60,013 bases of DNA from Streptomyces solincola (GTDB lineage: Bacteria > Actinomycetota > Actinomycetes > Streptomycetales > Streptomycetaceae), in assembly GCF_002982015.1 (NCBI RefSeq), contig NZ_PVLV01000099.1, positions 1 through 60,013 of the forward strand. The letters are read 5' to 3'. The notes beneath the pieces were generated by a model that ran no database searches, had not been told where the DNA came from, and worked only from the letters and a program-made list of their open reading frames with translations. Position 1 is the stretch's first letter; the number at the start of each line of letters is the position of its first letter. Both the position numbers and the translations under genes were made by a program. Below are positions 24,095 to 32,382 of the stretch, in pieces.

Positions 24095-24859
24095 ATGACC
24101 ACGGACGGGGGCGGCACCGAAGCCGAGAGCGGGCCCGCGACCCGCACCGCGCGCGTGCCCAAGTACTACCGGCTCAAGCGGCACCTGCTGGACATGACGC
24201 AGACCATGCCGCCGGGCACCCCCGTGCCGCCCGAGCGCACGCTGGCCGCCGAGTTCGACACCTCCCGCACCACCGTGCGCCAGGCCCTCCAGGAGCTGGT
24301 CGTCGAGGGCCGGCTGGAGCGCATCCAGGGCAAGGGCACCTTCGTCGCCAAGCCGAAGGTCTCCCAGGCGCTACAGCTCACCTCGTACACCGAGGACATG
24401 CGCGCCCAGGGCCTGGAGCCCACCAGCCAGTTGCTGGACATCGGCTATGTGACGGCCGACGACACCCTGGCCGGGCTGCTGGACATCTCCCCCGGCGGCC
24501 GGGTGCTGCGCATCGAGCGGCTGCGGCTGGCCAGCGGCGAGCCGATGGCCATCGAGACCACCCACCTGTCGGCCAAGCGCTTCCCGGCGCTGCGGCGCTC
24601 GCTGGTGAAGTACACCTCCCTCTACACCGCGCTCGCCGAGGTGTACGACGTGCGGCTGGCCGAGGCCGAGGAGACCATCGAGACCTCGCTGGCCACCCCC
24701 CGGGAGGCCGGGCTGCTGGGCACCGACACCGGACTGCCGATGCTGATGCTCTCCCGCCACTCGCGCGACGAGAACGGCGAGCCGGTGGAGTGGGTCCGCT
24801 CGGTCTACCGCGGCGACCGCTACAAGTTCGTCGCCCGGCTCCAGCGGCCCAACGGCTGA
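24095..24859 (+). CDS. dasR: GntR/HutC regulator DasR
   Basis: The global GlcNAc-responsive repressor, 254 aa. The N-terminal GntR winged helix (residues ~22-92: [46 protein letters not shown]) is followed by a UTRA effector domain (~105-245) that senses glucosamine-6-phosphate and related phospho-sugars, releasing DNA. It represses nag, das, chitinase and antibiotic genes in S. coelicolor. ATG at 24095 (AAGG upstream) gives the known length; an upstream in-frame GTG at 24059 is less likely. Divergent from dasA across two operators. Five operator-like sequences occur within 8 kb of it. Confidence 0.96.
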   Translation: MTTDGGGTEAESGPATRTARVPKYYRLKRHLLDMTQTMPPGTPVPPERTLAAEFDTSRTTVRQALQELVVEGRLERIQGKGTFVAKPKVSQALQLTSYTEDMRAQGLEPTSQLLDIGYVTADDTLAGLLDISPGGRVLRIERLRLASGEPMAIETTHLSAKRFPALRRSLVKYTSLYTALAEVYDVRLAEAEETIETSLATPREAGLLGTDTGLPMLMLSRHSRDENGEPVEWVRSVYRGDRYKFVARLQRPNG

Positions 24860-24867
24860 GCACACGG

Positions 24868-24911
24868 GGCAGAGGGGCCGCACCCGGTCGGACGGGTGCG
24901 GCCCCTCTGCC
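24868..24911. terminator. Terminator of dasR
   Basis: A perfect 19-bp stem (GGCAGAGGGGCCGCACCCG and complement) with a 6-base loop starting 8 bases after the dasR stop. Confidence 0.85.
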
Positions 24912-24927
24912 ATGCCGGGGCGGGGCG

Positions 24928-25712
24928 TCAGCGGCCGGCGGCGTCCAGCCTGGCGCGCTGGTCCTCGCTCAGCACCAGCTCCAGCGAGCCCATGACCTCC
25001 TCCACCTGCGCGATCCGGCTGACGCCCACGATCGGCAGGAGGCCCGGTTCGGCGTCCAGCAGCCAGGCCAGCACCGTCTGGTTGAGGGTGGCGTCCAGTT
25101 CGCCGGCCACCTCCGCCAGCGCCGCCGGCCTCGGCGGGGTGCCGGGATGGTCGTACGCCGCCGGGACCGTCTCCGGACGGGAGTAGCCGCCGCTGAGCAG
25201 GGCGCTGTACACCCACAGCCGGGTGTCGTCCTCGGCGCGTACGTAGTCCAGCGGGTCGTCGGTGACGTGGACGTGCGCGGAGGACGGCAGCGCCGGGTCG
25301 GCGCGCGGCTGGAGGTAGGAGTGGCGGTACTGCACATGCGTGTAGCGGGGCCGGTCGCCGGCCGGCGCACGGGCCCGCCCCACCCGCCACACCGCGTGGT
25401 TGCTCACCCCAGCTCGCCGGCCTTGCCCTCCTCGGCCAGCTCGGCGAAGGCCCCCACCGTCTCGTCGAGCGGGACGGAGCGGTCCTCCAGGTGCGCCCAG
25501 AAGACGTCGACCCGGTCGGTGCCGAGCCGGCGCAGGCTGTCCTCCAGGGCGGCCCGGACGGTCTTGGCCCCCAGGCCCTCGGGGGCCTCCAGGTCCAGGC
25601 CCGGTGCGGTGGGCCGGGCGCCGCACTTGGTGGACAGCACCAGGGAGTCGCGGTTGCCGCGCTCGGCCATCCAGCGGCCTGTCACCGCCTCGCTCTCGAC
25701 GCCGGTGGTGCC
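24928..25712 (-). pseudogene. Aldo/keto reductase remnant, truncated and frameshifted
   Basis: Two minus-strand frames carry one AKR. Frame 1 (25712-25404) reads GTTGVESEAVTGRWMAERGN and, further on, GTDRVDVFWAHLEDR, then ends EEGKAGELG at a TGA. Frame 2 continues without loss from GVSNHAVWRVGRARAP to the end (24928) with VGVSRIAQVEEVMGSLEL. One extra G in the GGGG run at the junction would restore the frame. The first ~55 residues of the family (catalytic Tyr region and NAD(P) start) are missing: the in-frame codon before GTTG is TGA at 25713-25715. So there are two independent lesions; the frameshift alone could be a sequencing error, the N-terminal loss not. Confidence 0.8.
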
Positions 25713-25731
25713 TCACGGGGACGGCGCGCTT

Positions 25732-25747
25732 GTTGGTCTGGACCATT
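25732..25747. promoter_or_regulatory. DasR-like site upstream of the AKR remnant
   Basis: GTTGGTCTGGACCATT, 12 of 16 consensus matches, with both half-sites TGGTC/GACCA intact. It lies 17 bp before the remaining AKR sequence and 205 bp before the DUF3311 gene. Confidence 0.55.
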
Positions 25748-25834
25748 CTGGATCGACGTCCGCCGCGCCGCCGGGAATTGCGGACCATCCCGGCGAAGGG
25801 CCGTGAGCCCCGGCCGGACGCAGCCGATGAGATG

Positions 25835-25851
25835 CGTCCGTTATACGGACG
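25835..25851. promoter_or_regulatory. 17-bp palindrome, operator candidate for DUF3311-mctP
   Basis: CGTCCGT-TAT-ACGGACG, perfect 7-bp arms, ending 4 bp before a plausible -35. Its tight symmetry and position are those of an operator; the regulator is not identifiable. Confidence 0.6.
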
Positions 25852-25855
25852 GGGG

Positions 25856-25884
25856 TTCCGCCGGGCGGGACGGTCGCCTAGATT
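25856..25884 (+). promoter_or_regulatory. Candidate promoter of DUF3311-mctP
   Basis: TAGATT at 25879-25884 is a good -10; the -35 region (TTCCGC near 25856) is poor. Transcription would start ~60 bp before the DUF3311 ATG. Confidence 0.4.
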
Positions 25885-25951
25885 GCCGACCCATTACCAG
25901 CCTGTGACAGGCCGCTCTGCGGCAGCTCAGCGAGGGGACGGAGGCGCGCGG

Positions 25952-26260
25952 ATGGCAACGGAGCCGGAGGAGCGGAAGCCGGAGGGCCAGGGGCCCAGAC
26001 CCCCGGGCGAGGCGGGCGCGCTGCCCGTCGTCACCCCGGTCCGGGTGGTGATCGCCCTGTGCCTGGTCGCGCCGTTCGTCGCCATGCTGTGGGTCGGCTC
26101 CTACGCGCGGATCGAGCCGACGCTCATCGGCGTCCCCTTCTTCTACTGGTACCAGATGGCCTGGGTGCTGGTCTCCACCGTGCTGACGGTGGTCGCCTAC
26201 CAGCTCTGGCACCGCGAGCAGCGCGCCCGCAAGGCCGCGAAGGGGGGTGCGGCGAAGTGA
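25952..26260 (+). CDS. DUF3311 small membrane protein, symporter partner
   Basis: A 102-aa protein with a polar 28-residue N-terminus and two hydrophobic helices (VRVVIALCLVAPFVAMLWV at ~30 and FYWYQMAWVLVSTVLTVVAY at ~64), ending in a basic tail. DUF3311 proteins are nearly always coded before an SSS-family symporter, like the YhdT-type small partners, and may be a subunit. ATG at 25952 is preceded by a GAGG-rich stretch. Its stop overlaps the next gene by GTGA. Confidence 0.85.
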   Translation: MATEPEERKPEGQGPRPPGEAGALPVVTPVRVVIALCLVAPFVAMLWVGSYARIEPTLIGVPFFYWYQMAWVLVSTVLTVVAYQLWHREQRARKAAKGGAAK

Positions 26261-27921
26261 AGGACGGCGTGAACGGCGTGGCACTCGCCGTCTTCCTCTT
26301 CTTCTTCCTGGCCGTCACCGTCATGGGCTTCCTGGCGGCCCGCTGGCGCAAGGCCGAGAACGAGCACAGCCTGGACGAATGGGGCCTGGGCGGCCGCTCG
26401 TTCGGCACCTGGGTGACGTGGTTCCTGCTGGGCGGCGACCTCTACACCGCGTACACCTTCGTCGCCGTCCCGGCGGCGATCTACGCGGCGGGCGCGGCCG
26501 GCTTCTTCGCGGTGCCCTACACCATCCTGGTCTACCCGCTGATCTTCACCTTCCTGCCCCGGCTGTGGTCGGTCTCGCACAAGCACGGCTACGTCACCAC
26601 CTCGGACTTCGTCCGCGGCCGGTTCGGCTCCAAGGGGCTGTCACTGGCGGTGGCGCTCACCGGCCTGCTCGCCACCATGCCGTACATCGCGCTGCAACTG
26701 GTCGGCATCCAGGCCGTGCTGGACGTGATGGGCCTCGGCGGCGGCGAGTCCACGCACTGGTTCGTCAAGGACCTGCCGCTGCTCATCGCCTTCGGCGTGC
26801 TCGCCGCGTACACCTACTCCTCCGGGCTGCGCGCCCCGGCGCTGATCGCGTTCGTCAAGGACACGCTGATCTACCTCGTCATCGCGGTGGCGATCATCTA
26901 CATCCCGATCAAGCTCGGCGGCTTCGGCGCGATCTTCGACGCGGCCGGGGACGCCTTCGCCCAGGAGAACCCGGCCACCGGCAAGCCGCGCGGCGCGCTG
27001 GTGCCGGGCGAGATGGGCCAGTGGGGGTACGCCACGCTGGCGCTCGGCTCGGCGCTGGCGCTGTTCATGTACCCGCACTCGATCACCGCGACGCTCTCCT
27101 CCCGCAGCCGGGACGTGATCCGCCGCAACACCACGATCCTGCCGCTGTACTCGCTGATGCTGGGCCTGCTGGCGCTGCTGGGCTTCATGGCCATCGCGGC
27201 CGGGGTGAAGGTGACCAACGGCCAGCTCGCCATCCCGCAGTTGTTCGAGAACATGTTCCCGGACTGGTTCGCCGGCATCGCCTTCGCCGCGATCGGCATC
27301 GGCGCGCTGGTCCCGGCCGCGATCATGTCGATCGCCGCGGCCAACCTCTTCACCCGCAACATCTACAAGGACTTCCTGAAGCCGGACGCCACCCCGGCCC
27401 AGGAGACCAAGGTGTCCAAGCTGGTGTCGCTGCTGGTGAAGGTGGGCGCACTGGTCTTCGTGCTCACCATGGACAAGACGGTCGCCATCAACTTCCAGCT
27501 GCTGGGCGGCATCTGGATCCTCCAGACCTTCCCGGCCCTGGTCGGCGGCCTGTTCACCCGCTGGTTCCACCGCTGGGCGCTGATCGGCGGCTGGGCGGTC
27601 GGCATGGTGTACGGCACGGCCGCCGCGTACGGGGTGGCCTCGCCGACCCAGAAGCACTTCGGCGGCTCCTCCGCGGAGATCCCCGGCATCGGGGAGATCG
27701 GCTACATCGGCCTGACCGCCTTCGTGCTCAACGTCGTGGTCACCGTCGTCCTCACCTTCGTGCTGCGGGCCGTCAAGGCCCCCGACGGGGTGGACGAGAC
27801 GCACCCCTCGGACTACACGGCGGACGCCGGGGACCCGGGCGTGGCCGCCGAGCTGCCCGAGATCACCGAGGGCATCGGAGAGGGAGACGCGAGGAAGGAC
27901 GGCGACAAGGCCCCGGCGTAG
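26257..27921 (+). CDS. Sodium:solute symporter, MctP-like monocarboxylate permease
   Basis: A 554-aa SSS-family transporter with about 13 membrane segments. GGRSFGTWVTWFLLGGDLYTAYTF near residue 45 and ALVPAAIMSIAAANLFTRNIYKDF near residue 350 are the conserved Na+-site helices of the MctP/monocarboxylate branch (lactate, pyruvate, acetate). A Pro/Asp/Glu-rich cytoplasmic tail follows residue ~505. GTG at 26257 overlaps the DUF3311 stop, so the pair is translationally coupled. A 17-bp palindrome and a DasR-like site lie upstream. Confidence 0.88.
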   Translation: MKDGVNGVALAVFLFFFLAVTVMGFLAARWRKAENEHSLDEWGLGGRSFGTWVTWFLLGGDLYTAYTFVAVPAAIYAAGAAGFFAVPYTILVYPLIFTFLPRLWSVSHKHGYVTTSDFVRGRFGSKGLSLAVALTGLLATMPYIALQLVGIQAVLDVMGLGGGESTHWFVKDLPLLIAFGVLAAYTYSSGLRAPALIAFVKDTLIYLVIAVAIIYIPIKLGGFGAIFDAAGDAFAQENPATGKPRGALVPGEMGQWGYATLALGSALALFMYPHSITATLSSRSRDVIRRNTTILPLYSLMLGLLALLGFMAIAAGVKVTNGQLAIPQLFENMFPDWFAGIAFAAIGIGALVPAAIMSIAAANLFTRNIYKDFLKPDATPAQETKVSKLVSLLVKVGALVFVLTMDKTVAINFQLLGGIWILQTFPALVGGLFTRWFHRWALIGGWAVGMVYGTAAAYGVASPTQKHFGGSSAEIPGIGEIGYIGLTAFVLNVVVTVVLTFVLRAVKAPDGVDETHPSDYTADAGDPGVAAELPEITEGIGEGDARKDGDKAPA

Positions 27922-27960
27922 CGCCGAAGGCCGCCGGTCCACCCGTTTCGCCCAGTGCGG

Positions 27961-27993
27961 GCCGCCGCGCCTCCCTCCGGGGAGGCGCGGCGG
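27961..27993 (+). terminator. Terminator of the symporter operon
   Basis: A perfect 15-bp stem GCCGCCGCGCCTCCC with a very short loop, ~40 bases after the stop. Confidence 0.75.
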
Positions 27994-28018
27994 CCCGTCG
28001 CGCTGCACGCTTGCCCTC

Positions 28019-28519
28019 ATGGACATCACCATCAGGGCGGTACGCCCCGAGGAGCACGCCGCGCTCGCCGAGGTCACCGCCCGCGCCTACCTGGCCGACG
28101 GGCTGCTGGACTTCGGCGAGGCCGACGAGCACCTGCTCGCGCTGCGGGACGTGGCGCGCCGGGCCGCCGAGGCGGAGGTCCTGGTGGCCGTGGACGACAC
28201 CGGCACGGTCCTCGGCGGGGTGGCGCTGGCGGCCGGCCCCGGGGCGTGGGCGGACCTCGCCGGGCAGGGCGAGGCGGAGATCCGGATGCTGGCGGTGGAC
28301 CGGCCGGCCCGCGGCCGGGGGGCGGGCGAGGCGCTGGTGCGGGCCTGCGTGGAGCGGGCCCGGACGGCGTCCGGCTGCCGGCGGGTGGTGCTCTCCTCCC
28401 AGGTGGCCATGGACGCCGCCCACCGGATCTACCGAAGGGTCGGCTTCACCCGCACCCCGGCCCGCGACTGGGCCCCCGTCCCGGGCGTCACCCTGCACAC
28501 GTACGGCCGGGACATCTGA
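28019..28519 (+). CDS. GNAT-family N-acetyltransferase
   Basis: A 166-aa GNAT enzyme. MDITIRAVRPEEHAAL is the first strand/helix; EIRMLAVDRPARGRGAGEAL contains the pyrophosphate-binding Q/RxxGxG/A loop (residues ~92-103), and HRIYRRVGFTRTP is the C-terminal strand. It acetylates an amine using acetyl-CoA; the substrate is not predictable. No clear ribosome site, and the start is near a short GC-rich gap after the symporter terminator. It ends just before the nrdAB leader region. Confidence 0.85.
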   Translation: MDITIRAVRPEEHAALAEVTARAYLADGLLDFGEADEHLLALRDVARRAAEAEVLVAVDDTGTVLGGVALAAGPGAWADLAGQGEAEIRMLAVDRPARGRGAGEALVRACVERARTASGCRRVVLSSQVAMDAAHRIYRRVGFTRTPARDWAPVPGVTLHTYGRDI

Positions 28520-28538
28520 GCGGTACACGGCTCGCCCG

Positions 28539-28587
28539 ACACAACATCTGGGGGGTGCTTTCGCGAGCGCCCCCCACATGTATGCTC
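28539..28587 (+). promoter_or_regulatory. Candidate NrdR boxes and hairpin before the nrdAB riboswitch
   Basis: ACACAACATCTGGGGG (28539-28554) matches 11 of 16 positions of the NrdR box; a weaker partner around CCCACATGTATGC lies 32 bp downstream, about three helical turns, as for paired NrdR boxes. Between them GGGGGGTGCT-TTCGCG-AGCGCCCCCC (28550-28575) forms a 10-bp hairpin, which may be the terminator of the GNAT gene. Confidence 0.4.
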
Positions 28588-28597
28588 ATTCTCGCTG

Positions 28598-28735
28598 TCG
28601 CCGCAGGGGAATCCGGTGTGAGTCCGGAACTGTCCCGCAACGGTGAGACCGGTGTGCCGCACCCCGGTACGCGCCCATTCGGCGCCGTACCGGTCCCGCA
28701 CACCGCGAGTCCGACGACCTGCCGGCAGTGCTCCC
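28598..28735 (+). promoter_or_regulatory. Cobalamin (B12) riboswitch of nrdAB
   Basis: The leader carries the B12 aptamer core: GCAGGGGAATCCGGTG at 28604 with GAGTCCGGAACTGTCCCGCA following, and the 3' half GCGAGTCCGACGACCTGCCGGC around 28706. About 140 nt of leader remain before nrdA for the expression platform. In S. coelicolor the same element shuts off class Ia RNR when B12 is present, because a B12-dependent class II RNR can take over. Confidence 0.93.
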
Positions 28736-28878
28736 GGACCGACCGGCCCGGGTGCCCAGACGTCCGGGCCTCGCGGAGTGGGCCGGTGGACGCGAGACGC
28801 GCTGCCCCGTGCCCGGGCGGCCCGCCGTCGCTCCCCGACCTCCCGCCGGCCCCGAGCCGAGCGAGGGAGAGCCCCCAC

Positions 28879-31290
28879 GTGACCATCGCGCCAGCCGATC
28901 CGGCCTCACGCGTCACGGAACCGGAGCAGACCGCGGGGGTGAACGCCGACGGTCCCGGGACCGCCCTGCTGCGCACCCTGACCGACCTCACCGCCGACCT
29001 GCCCGACACCGACCCGGGCCGGGTCGCCGCCGCCGCGCTGCGCGGCCGGCACGCCGGGTCGGACGAGGCCGAGCTGCGGGAGCTGGCCACCGAGGCGGCC
29101 GCCGGGCTGATCTCCGAGGACCCCGCCTACTCCAGGCTCGCCGCCAGGCTGCTGGCCCGCACCATCGCCGAGGAGGCGGCCGGCCAGGGCGCGGTGTCCT
29201 TCTCCGCGTCGGTCGCGGTGGGCCACCGCGAGGGCCTGATCGCCGACCGCACCGCCGGCTTCGCCGCGCTGCACGCCGAAGCCCTCGACGCGCTGATCGA
29301 CCCGGTCGGCGACGACCGCTTCGGCTACTTCGGGCTGCGCACCCTCTACTCCCGCTACCTGCTGCGCCACCCGATCACCCGCAAGGTGATCGAGACGCCG
29401 CAGCACTTCATGCTGCGGGTGGCCGCCGGGCTCGCCGAGGACGACTCGGCGCGCGCCGTGGACGAGGTGGCCTCGCTGTACCGGCTGATGAGCAAGCTGG
29501 ACTACCTGCCGTCCTCGCCGACGCTGTTCAACTCCGGCACCCGGCACCCGCAGATGTCCTCCTGCTACCTGCTGGACTCCCCCGCCGACGAGCTGGACTC
29601 CATCTACGACCGCTACCACCAGGTGGCGCGGCTCTCCAAGCACGCCGGCGGCATCGGCATCGCGTACTCCCGCATCCGCTCCCGCGGTTCGCTGATCCGC
29701 GGCACCAACGGGCACTCCAACGGCATCGTGCCGTTCCTGAAGACGCTGGACGCCTCGGTGGCGGCGGTCAACCAGGGCGGGCGGCGCAAGGGCGCGGCCG
29801 CGGTCTACCTGGAGACCTGGCACGCGGACATCGAGGAGTTCCTGGAGCTGCGGGACAACACCGGCGAGGACGCCCGGCGCACCCACAACCTCAACCTGGC
29901 GCACTGGATCCCGGACGAGTTCATGCGCCGGGTCGACGCCGACCAGCCCTGGTCGCTGTTCTCCCCGGCCGACGTGCCGGAGCTGGTGGACCTGTACGGC
30001 GCGGAGTTCGACGCCGCCTACCGCGAGGCGGAGGCCGCCGGGCTGGCCCGCAAGTCCATGCCGGCGCGCGAGCTGTACGGCCGGATGATGCGCACCCTGG
30101 CGCAGACCGGCAACGGCTGGATGACCTTCAAGGACGCCGCCAACCGGACGGCCAACCAGACCGCCGAGGCCGGCGCGGTGGTGCACTCCTCGAACCTGTG
30201 CACCGAGATCCTGGAGGTCACCGACGACGGCGAGACGGCCGTCTGCAACCTGGGCTCGGTCAACCTGGGGGCCTTCGTCAAGGAAGGAGCCGACGGCGGG
30301 AGTATCGACTGGGAGCGGCTGGACGCCACCGTCCGCACCGCCGTGACCTTCCTCGACCGGGTCGTCGACATCAACTTCTACCCGACCGAGCAGGCCGGCG
30401 ACTCCAACTCCCGCTGGCGTCCGGTGGGTCTGGGCGCGATGGGGTTGCAGGACGTCTTCTTCCAGCTCAAGCTGCCCTTCGACTCCCCCGAGGCGCGGGC
30501 GCTGTCCACCCGGATCGCCGAGCGGATCATGCTCGCCTCCTACGAGGCGTCCTGCGACCTCGCCGAGCGGCACGGCCCGCTGCCGGCCTGGGAGAAGACC
30601 CGCTCCGCGCGCGGTGTGCTGCACCCGGACCACTACGACGTGGAGCTGACCTGGCCGGAGCGCTGGGCGGCGCTGCGCGAGCGGGTCGCCGCCACCGGCC
30701 TGCGCAACTCGCTGCTGCTGGCGATCGCCCCGACGGCCACCATCGCCTCCATCGCCGGCGTCTACGAGTGCATCGAGCCGCAGGTGTCGAACCTGTTCAA
30801 GCGCGAGACGCTGTCCGGCGAGTTCCTCCAGGTCAACGCCTACCTGGTGCAGGAGCTGAAGAACCTCGGCGTGTGGGACGCGCAGACCCGCGAGGCGCTG
30901 CGCGAGTCGGGCGGCTCGGTGCAGGGCTTCACCTGGGTGCCGGAGGACGTGCGGGCGCTGTACCGCACGGCGTGGGAGATCCCGCAGCGCGGCCTGATCG
31001 ACATGGCCGCCGCCCGCACCCCGTTCCTCGACCAGTCGCAGTCGCTGAACCTCTTCATGGAGACGCCCACCATCGGCAAGCTGTCGTCGATGTACGCGTA
31101 CGCCTGGAAGCAGGGGCTGAAGACGACGTACTACCTGCGCTCCCGCCCGGCCACCCGGATCGCCCGCGCCGCCTCCGGCCAGGCCCCCGCCGCCGCGACC
31201 GCCGCCACCATCCCGGTCCAGCAGGCCGCCGACCCGGACGCGGTCGCCTGCTCCCTTGAGAACCCCGAGTCCTGCGAGGCATGCCAGTGA
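28879..31290 (+). CDS. nrdA: Class Ia ribonucleotide reductase, alpha subunit
   Basis: The large subunit, 803 aa, reduces ribonucleoside diphosphates. After a variable ~110-residue N-terminus the barrel contains LPSSPTLFNSGTRHPQMSSC with the first active-site cysteine, HSSNLCTEILE with the thiyl-radical Cys and the conserved Glu, and NLGSVNLGAF. PTATIASIAGVYECIEP is a further signature. The C-terminus ends CSLENPESCEACQ, the mobile CxxC that passes electrons from thioredoxin. GTG at 28879 follows GAGGGAGA. Expression is controlled by the B12 riboswitch. The stop overlaps the nrdB start (TGATG). Confidence 0.97.
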   Translation: MTIAPADPASRVTEPEQTAGVNADGPGTALLRTLTDLTADLPDTDPGRVAAAALRGRHAGSDEAELRELATEAAAGLISEDPAYSRLAARLLARTIAEEAAGQGAVSFSASVAVGHREGLIADRTAGFAALHAEALDALIDPVGDDRFGYFGLRTLYSRYLLRHPITRKVIETPQHFMLRVAAGLAEDDSARAVDEVASLYRLMSKLDYLPSSPTLFNSGTRHPQMSSCYLLDSPADELDSIYDRYHQVARLSKHAGGIGIAYSRIRSRGSLIRGTNGHSNGIVPFLKTLDASVAAVNQGGRRKGAAAVYLETWHADIEEFLELRDNTGEDARRTHNLNLAHWIPDEFMRRVDADQPWSLFSPADVPELVDLYGAEFDAAYREAEAAGLARKSMPARELYGRMMRTLAQTGNGWMTFKDAANRTANQTAEAGAVVHSSNLCTEILEVTDDGETAVCNLGSVNLGAFVKEGADGGSIDWERLDATVRTAVTFLDRVVDINFYPTEQAGDSNSRWRPVGLGAMGLQDVFFQLKLPFDSPEARALSTRIAERIMLASYEASCDLAERHGPLPAWEKTRSARGVLHPDHYDVELTWPERWAALRERVAATGLRNSLLLAIAPTATIASIAGVYECIEPQVSNLFKRETLSGEFLQVNAYLVQELKNLGVWDAQTREALRESGGSVQGFTWVPEDVRALYRTAWEIPQRGLIDMAAARTPFLDQSQSLNLFMETPTIGKLSSMYAYAWKQGLKTTYYLRSRPATRIARAASGQAPAAATAATIPVQQAADPDAVACSLENPESCEACQ

Positions 31291-32309
31291 TGAGCACCAC
31301 CGACACCCAGAAGAACCTGCTCGACCCGGGCTTCGAGCTGACCCTGCGTCCGATGCGCTACCCGGACTTCTACGAGCGCTACCGCGACGCCATCAAGAAC
31401 ACCTGGACCGTGGAGGAGGTCGACCTCCACTCCGACGTGGCCGACCTCGCCAAGCTGTCCCCGGGCGAGCAGCACATGATCGGGCGGCTGGTGGCGTTCT
31501 TCGCCACCGGTGACTCCATCGTCGCCAACAACCTGGTGCTGACGCTCTACAAGCACATCAACTCCCCCGAGGCGCGCCTGTACCTCTCGCGCCAGTTGTT
31601 CGAGGAGGCCGTGCACGTCCAGTTCTATCTGACGCTGCTCGACACCTACCTCCCCGACCCCGCGGACCGGGCGGCCGCGTTCGACGCGGTGGAGAACATC
31701 CCCTCCATCCGCGAGAAGGCGCAGTTCTGCTTCAAGTGGATGGACTCGGTGGAGACCATCGACCGGCTGGAGACCAAGGCCGACCGGCGCCGCTTCCTGC
31801 TGAACCTGATCTGCTTCGCGGCGTGCATCGAGGGCCTGTTCTTCTACGGGGCGTTCGCCTACGTCTACTGGTTCCGCTCGCGCGGTCTGCTGCACGGCCT
31901 GGCCACCGGCACCAACTGGGTGTTCCGGGACGAGACGATGCACATGAACTTCGCCTTCGAGGTCGTGGACACCGTCCGCAAGGAGGAGCCGGAGCTGTTC
32001 GACGAGCAGCTCACCCAGCAGGTCACCGACATGCTGAAGGAGGCCGTGGAGGCCGAGCTGCAGTTCGGCCGCGACCTGTGCGGCGACGGCCTGCCCGGCA
32101 TGAACACCGAGTCGATGCGCGAGTACCTGGAGTGCGTCGCCGACCAGCGCCTCCAGCGCCTGGGCTTCGCCCCGGTGTACGGCTCGCAGAACCCGTTCTC
32201 CTTCATGGAGCTCCAGGGCGTGCAGGAGCTGACCAACTTCTTCGAGCGCCGCGTCTCCGCCTACCAGGTGGCGGTGCAGGGCTCGGTGGACCTGGACGAG
32301 GACTTCTAG
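31290..32309 (+). CDS. nrdB: Class Ia ribonucleotide reductase, beta subunit
   Basis: The 339-aa small subunit generates the tyrosyl radical on a di-iron site. QLFEEAVHVQFYLTLLDTY carries Glu/His ligands with the radical Tyr region, CIEGLFFYGAFAYVYWFRSR and VFRDETMHMNFAFEVVDT carry the second set. ATG at 31290 overlaps the nrdA stop by one base; ATG 31281 is an in-frame alternative. In S. coelicolor a third gene (nrdS) follows nrdAB; here a terminator and a convergent carboxypeptidase follow instead. Confidence 0.96.
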   Translation: MSTTDTQKNLLDPGFELTLRPMRYPDFYERYRDAIKNTWTVEEVDLHSDVADLAKLSPGEQHMIGRLVAFFATGDSIVANNLVLTLYKHINSPEARLYLSRQLFEEAVHVQFYLTLLDTYLPDPADRAAAFDAVENIPSIREKAQFCFKWMDSVETIDRLETKADRRRFLLNLICFAACIEGLFFYGAFAYVYWFRSRGLLHGLATGTNWVFRDETMHMNFAFEVVDTVRKEEPELFDEQLTQQVTDMLKEAVEAELQFGRDLCGDGLPGMNTESMREYLECVADQRLQRLGFAPVYGSQNPFSFMELQGVQELTNFFERRVSAYQVAVQGSVDLDEDF

Positions 32310-32327
32310 GCTCCGGCACGGGCCTGA

Positions 32328-32367
32328 CGGCGGCCCGCCCCCTTCGTGCGGAGGGGGCGGGCCGCCG
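32328..32367 (+). terminator. Terminator of nrdAB
   Basis: A 16-bp stem beginning CGGCGGCCCGCCCCCT with an 8-base loop, 18 bases after the nrdB stop. Confidence 0.8.
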
Positions 32368-32382
32368 CCGTCCTCGCGCGGG

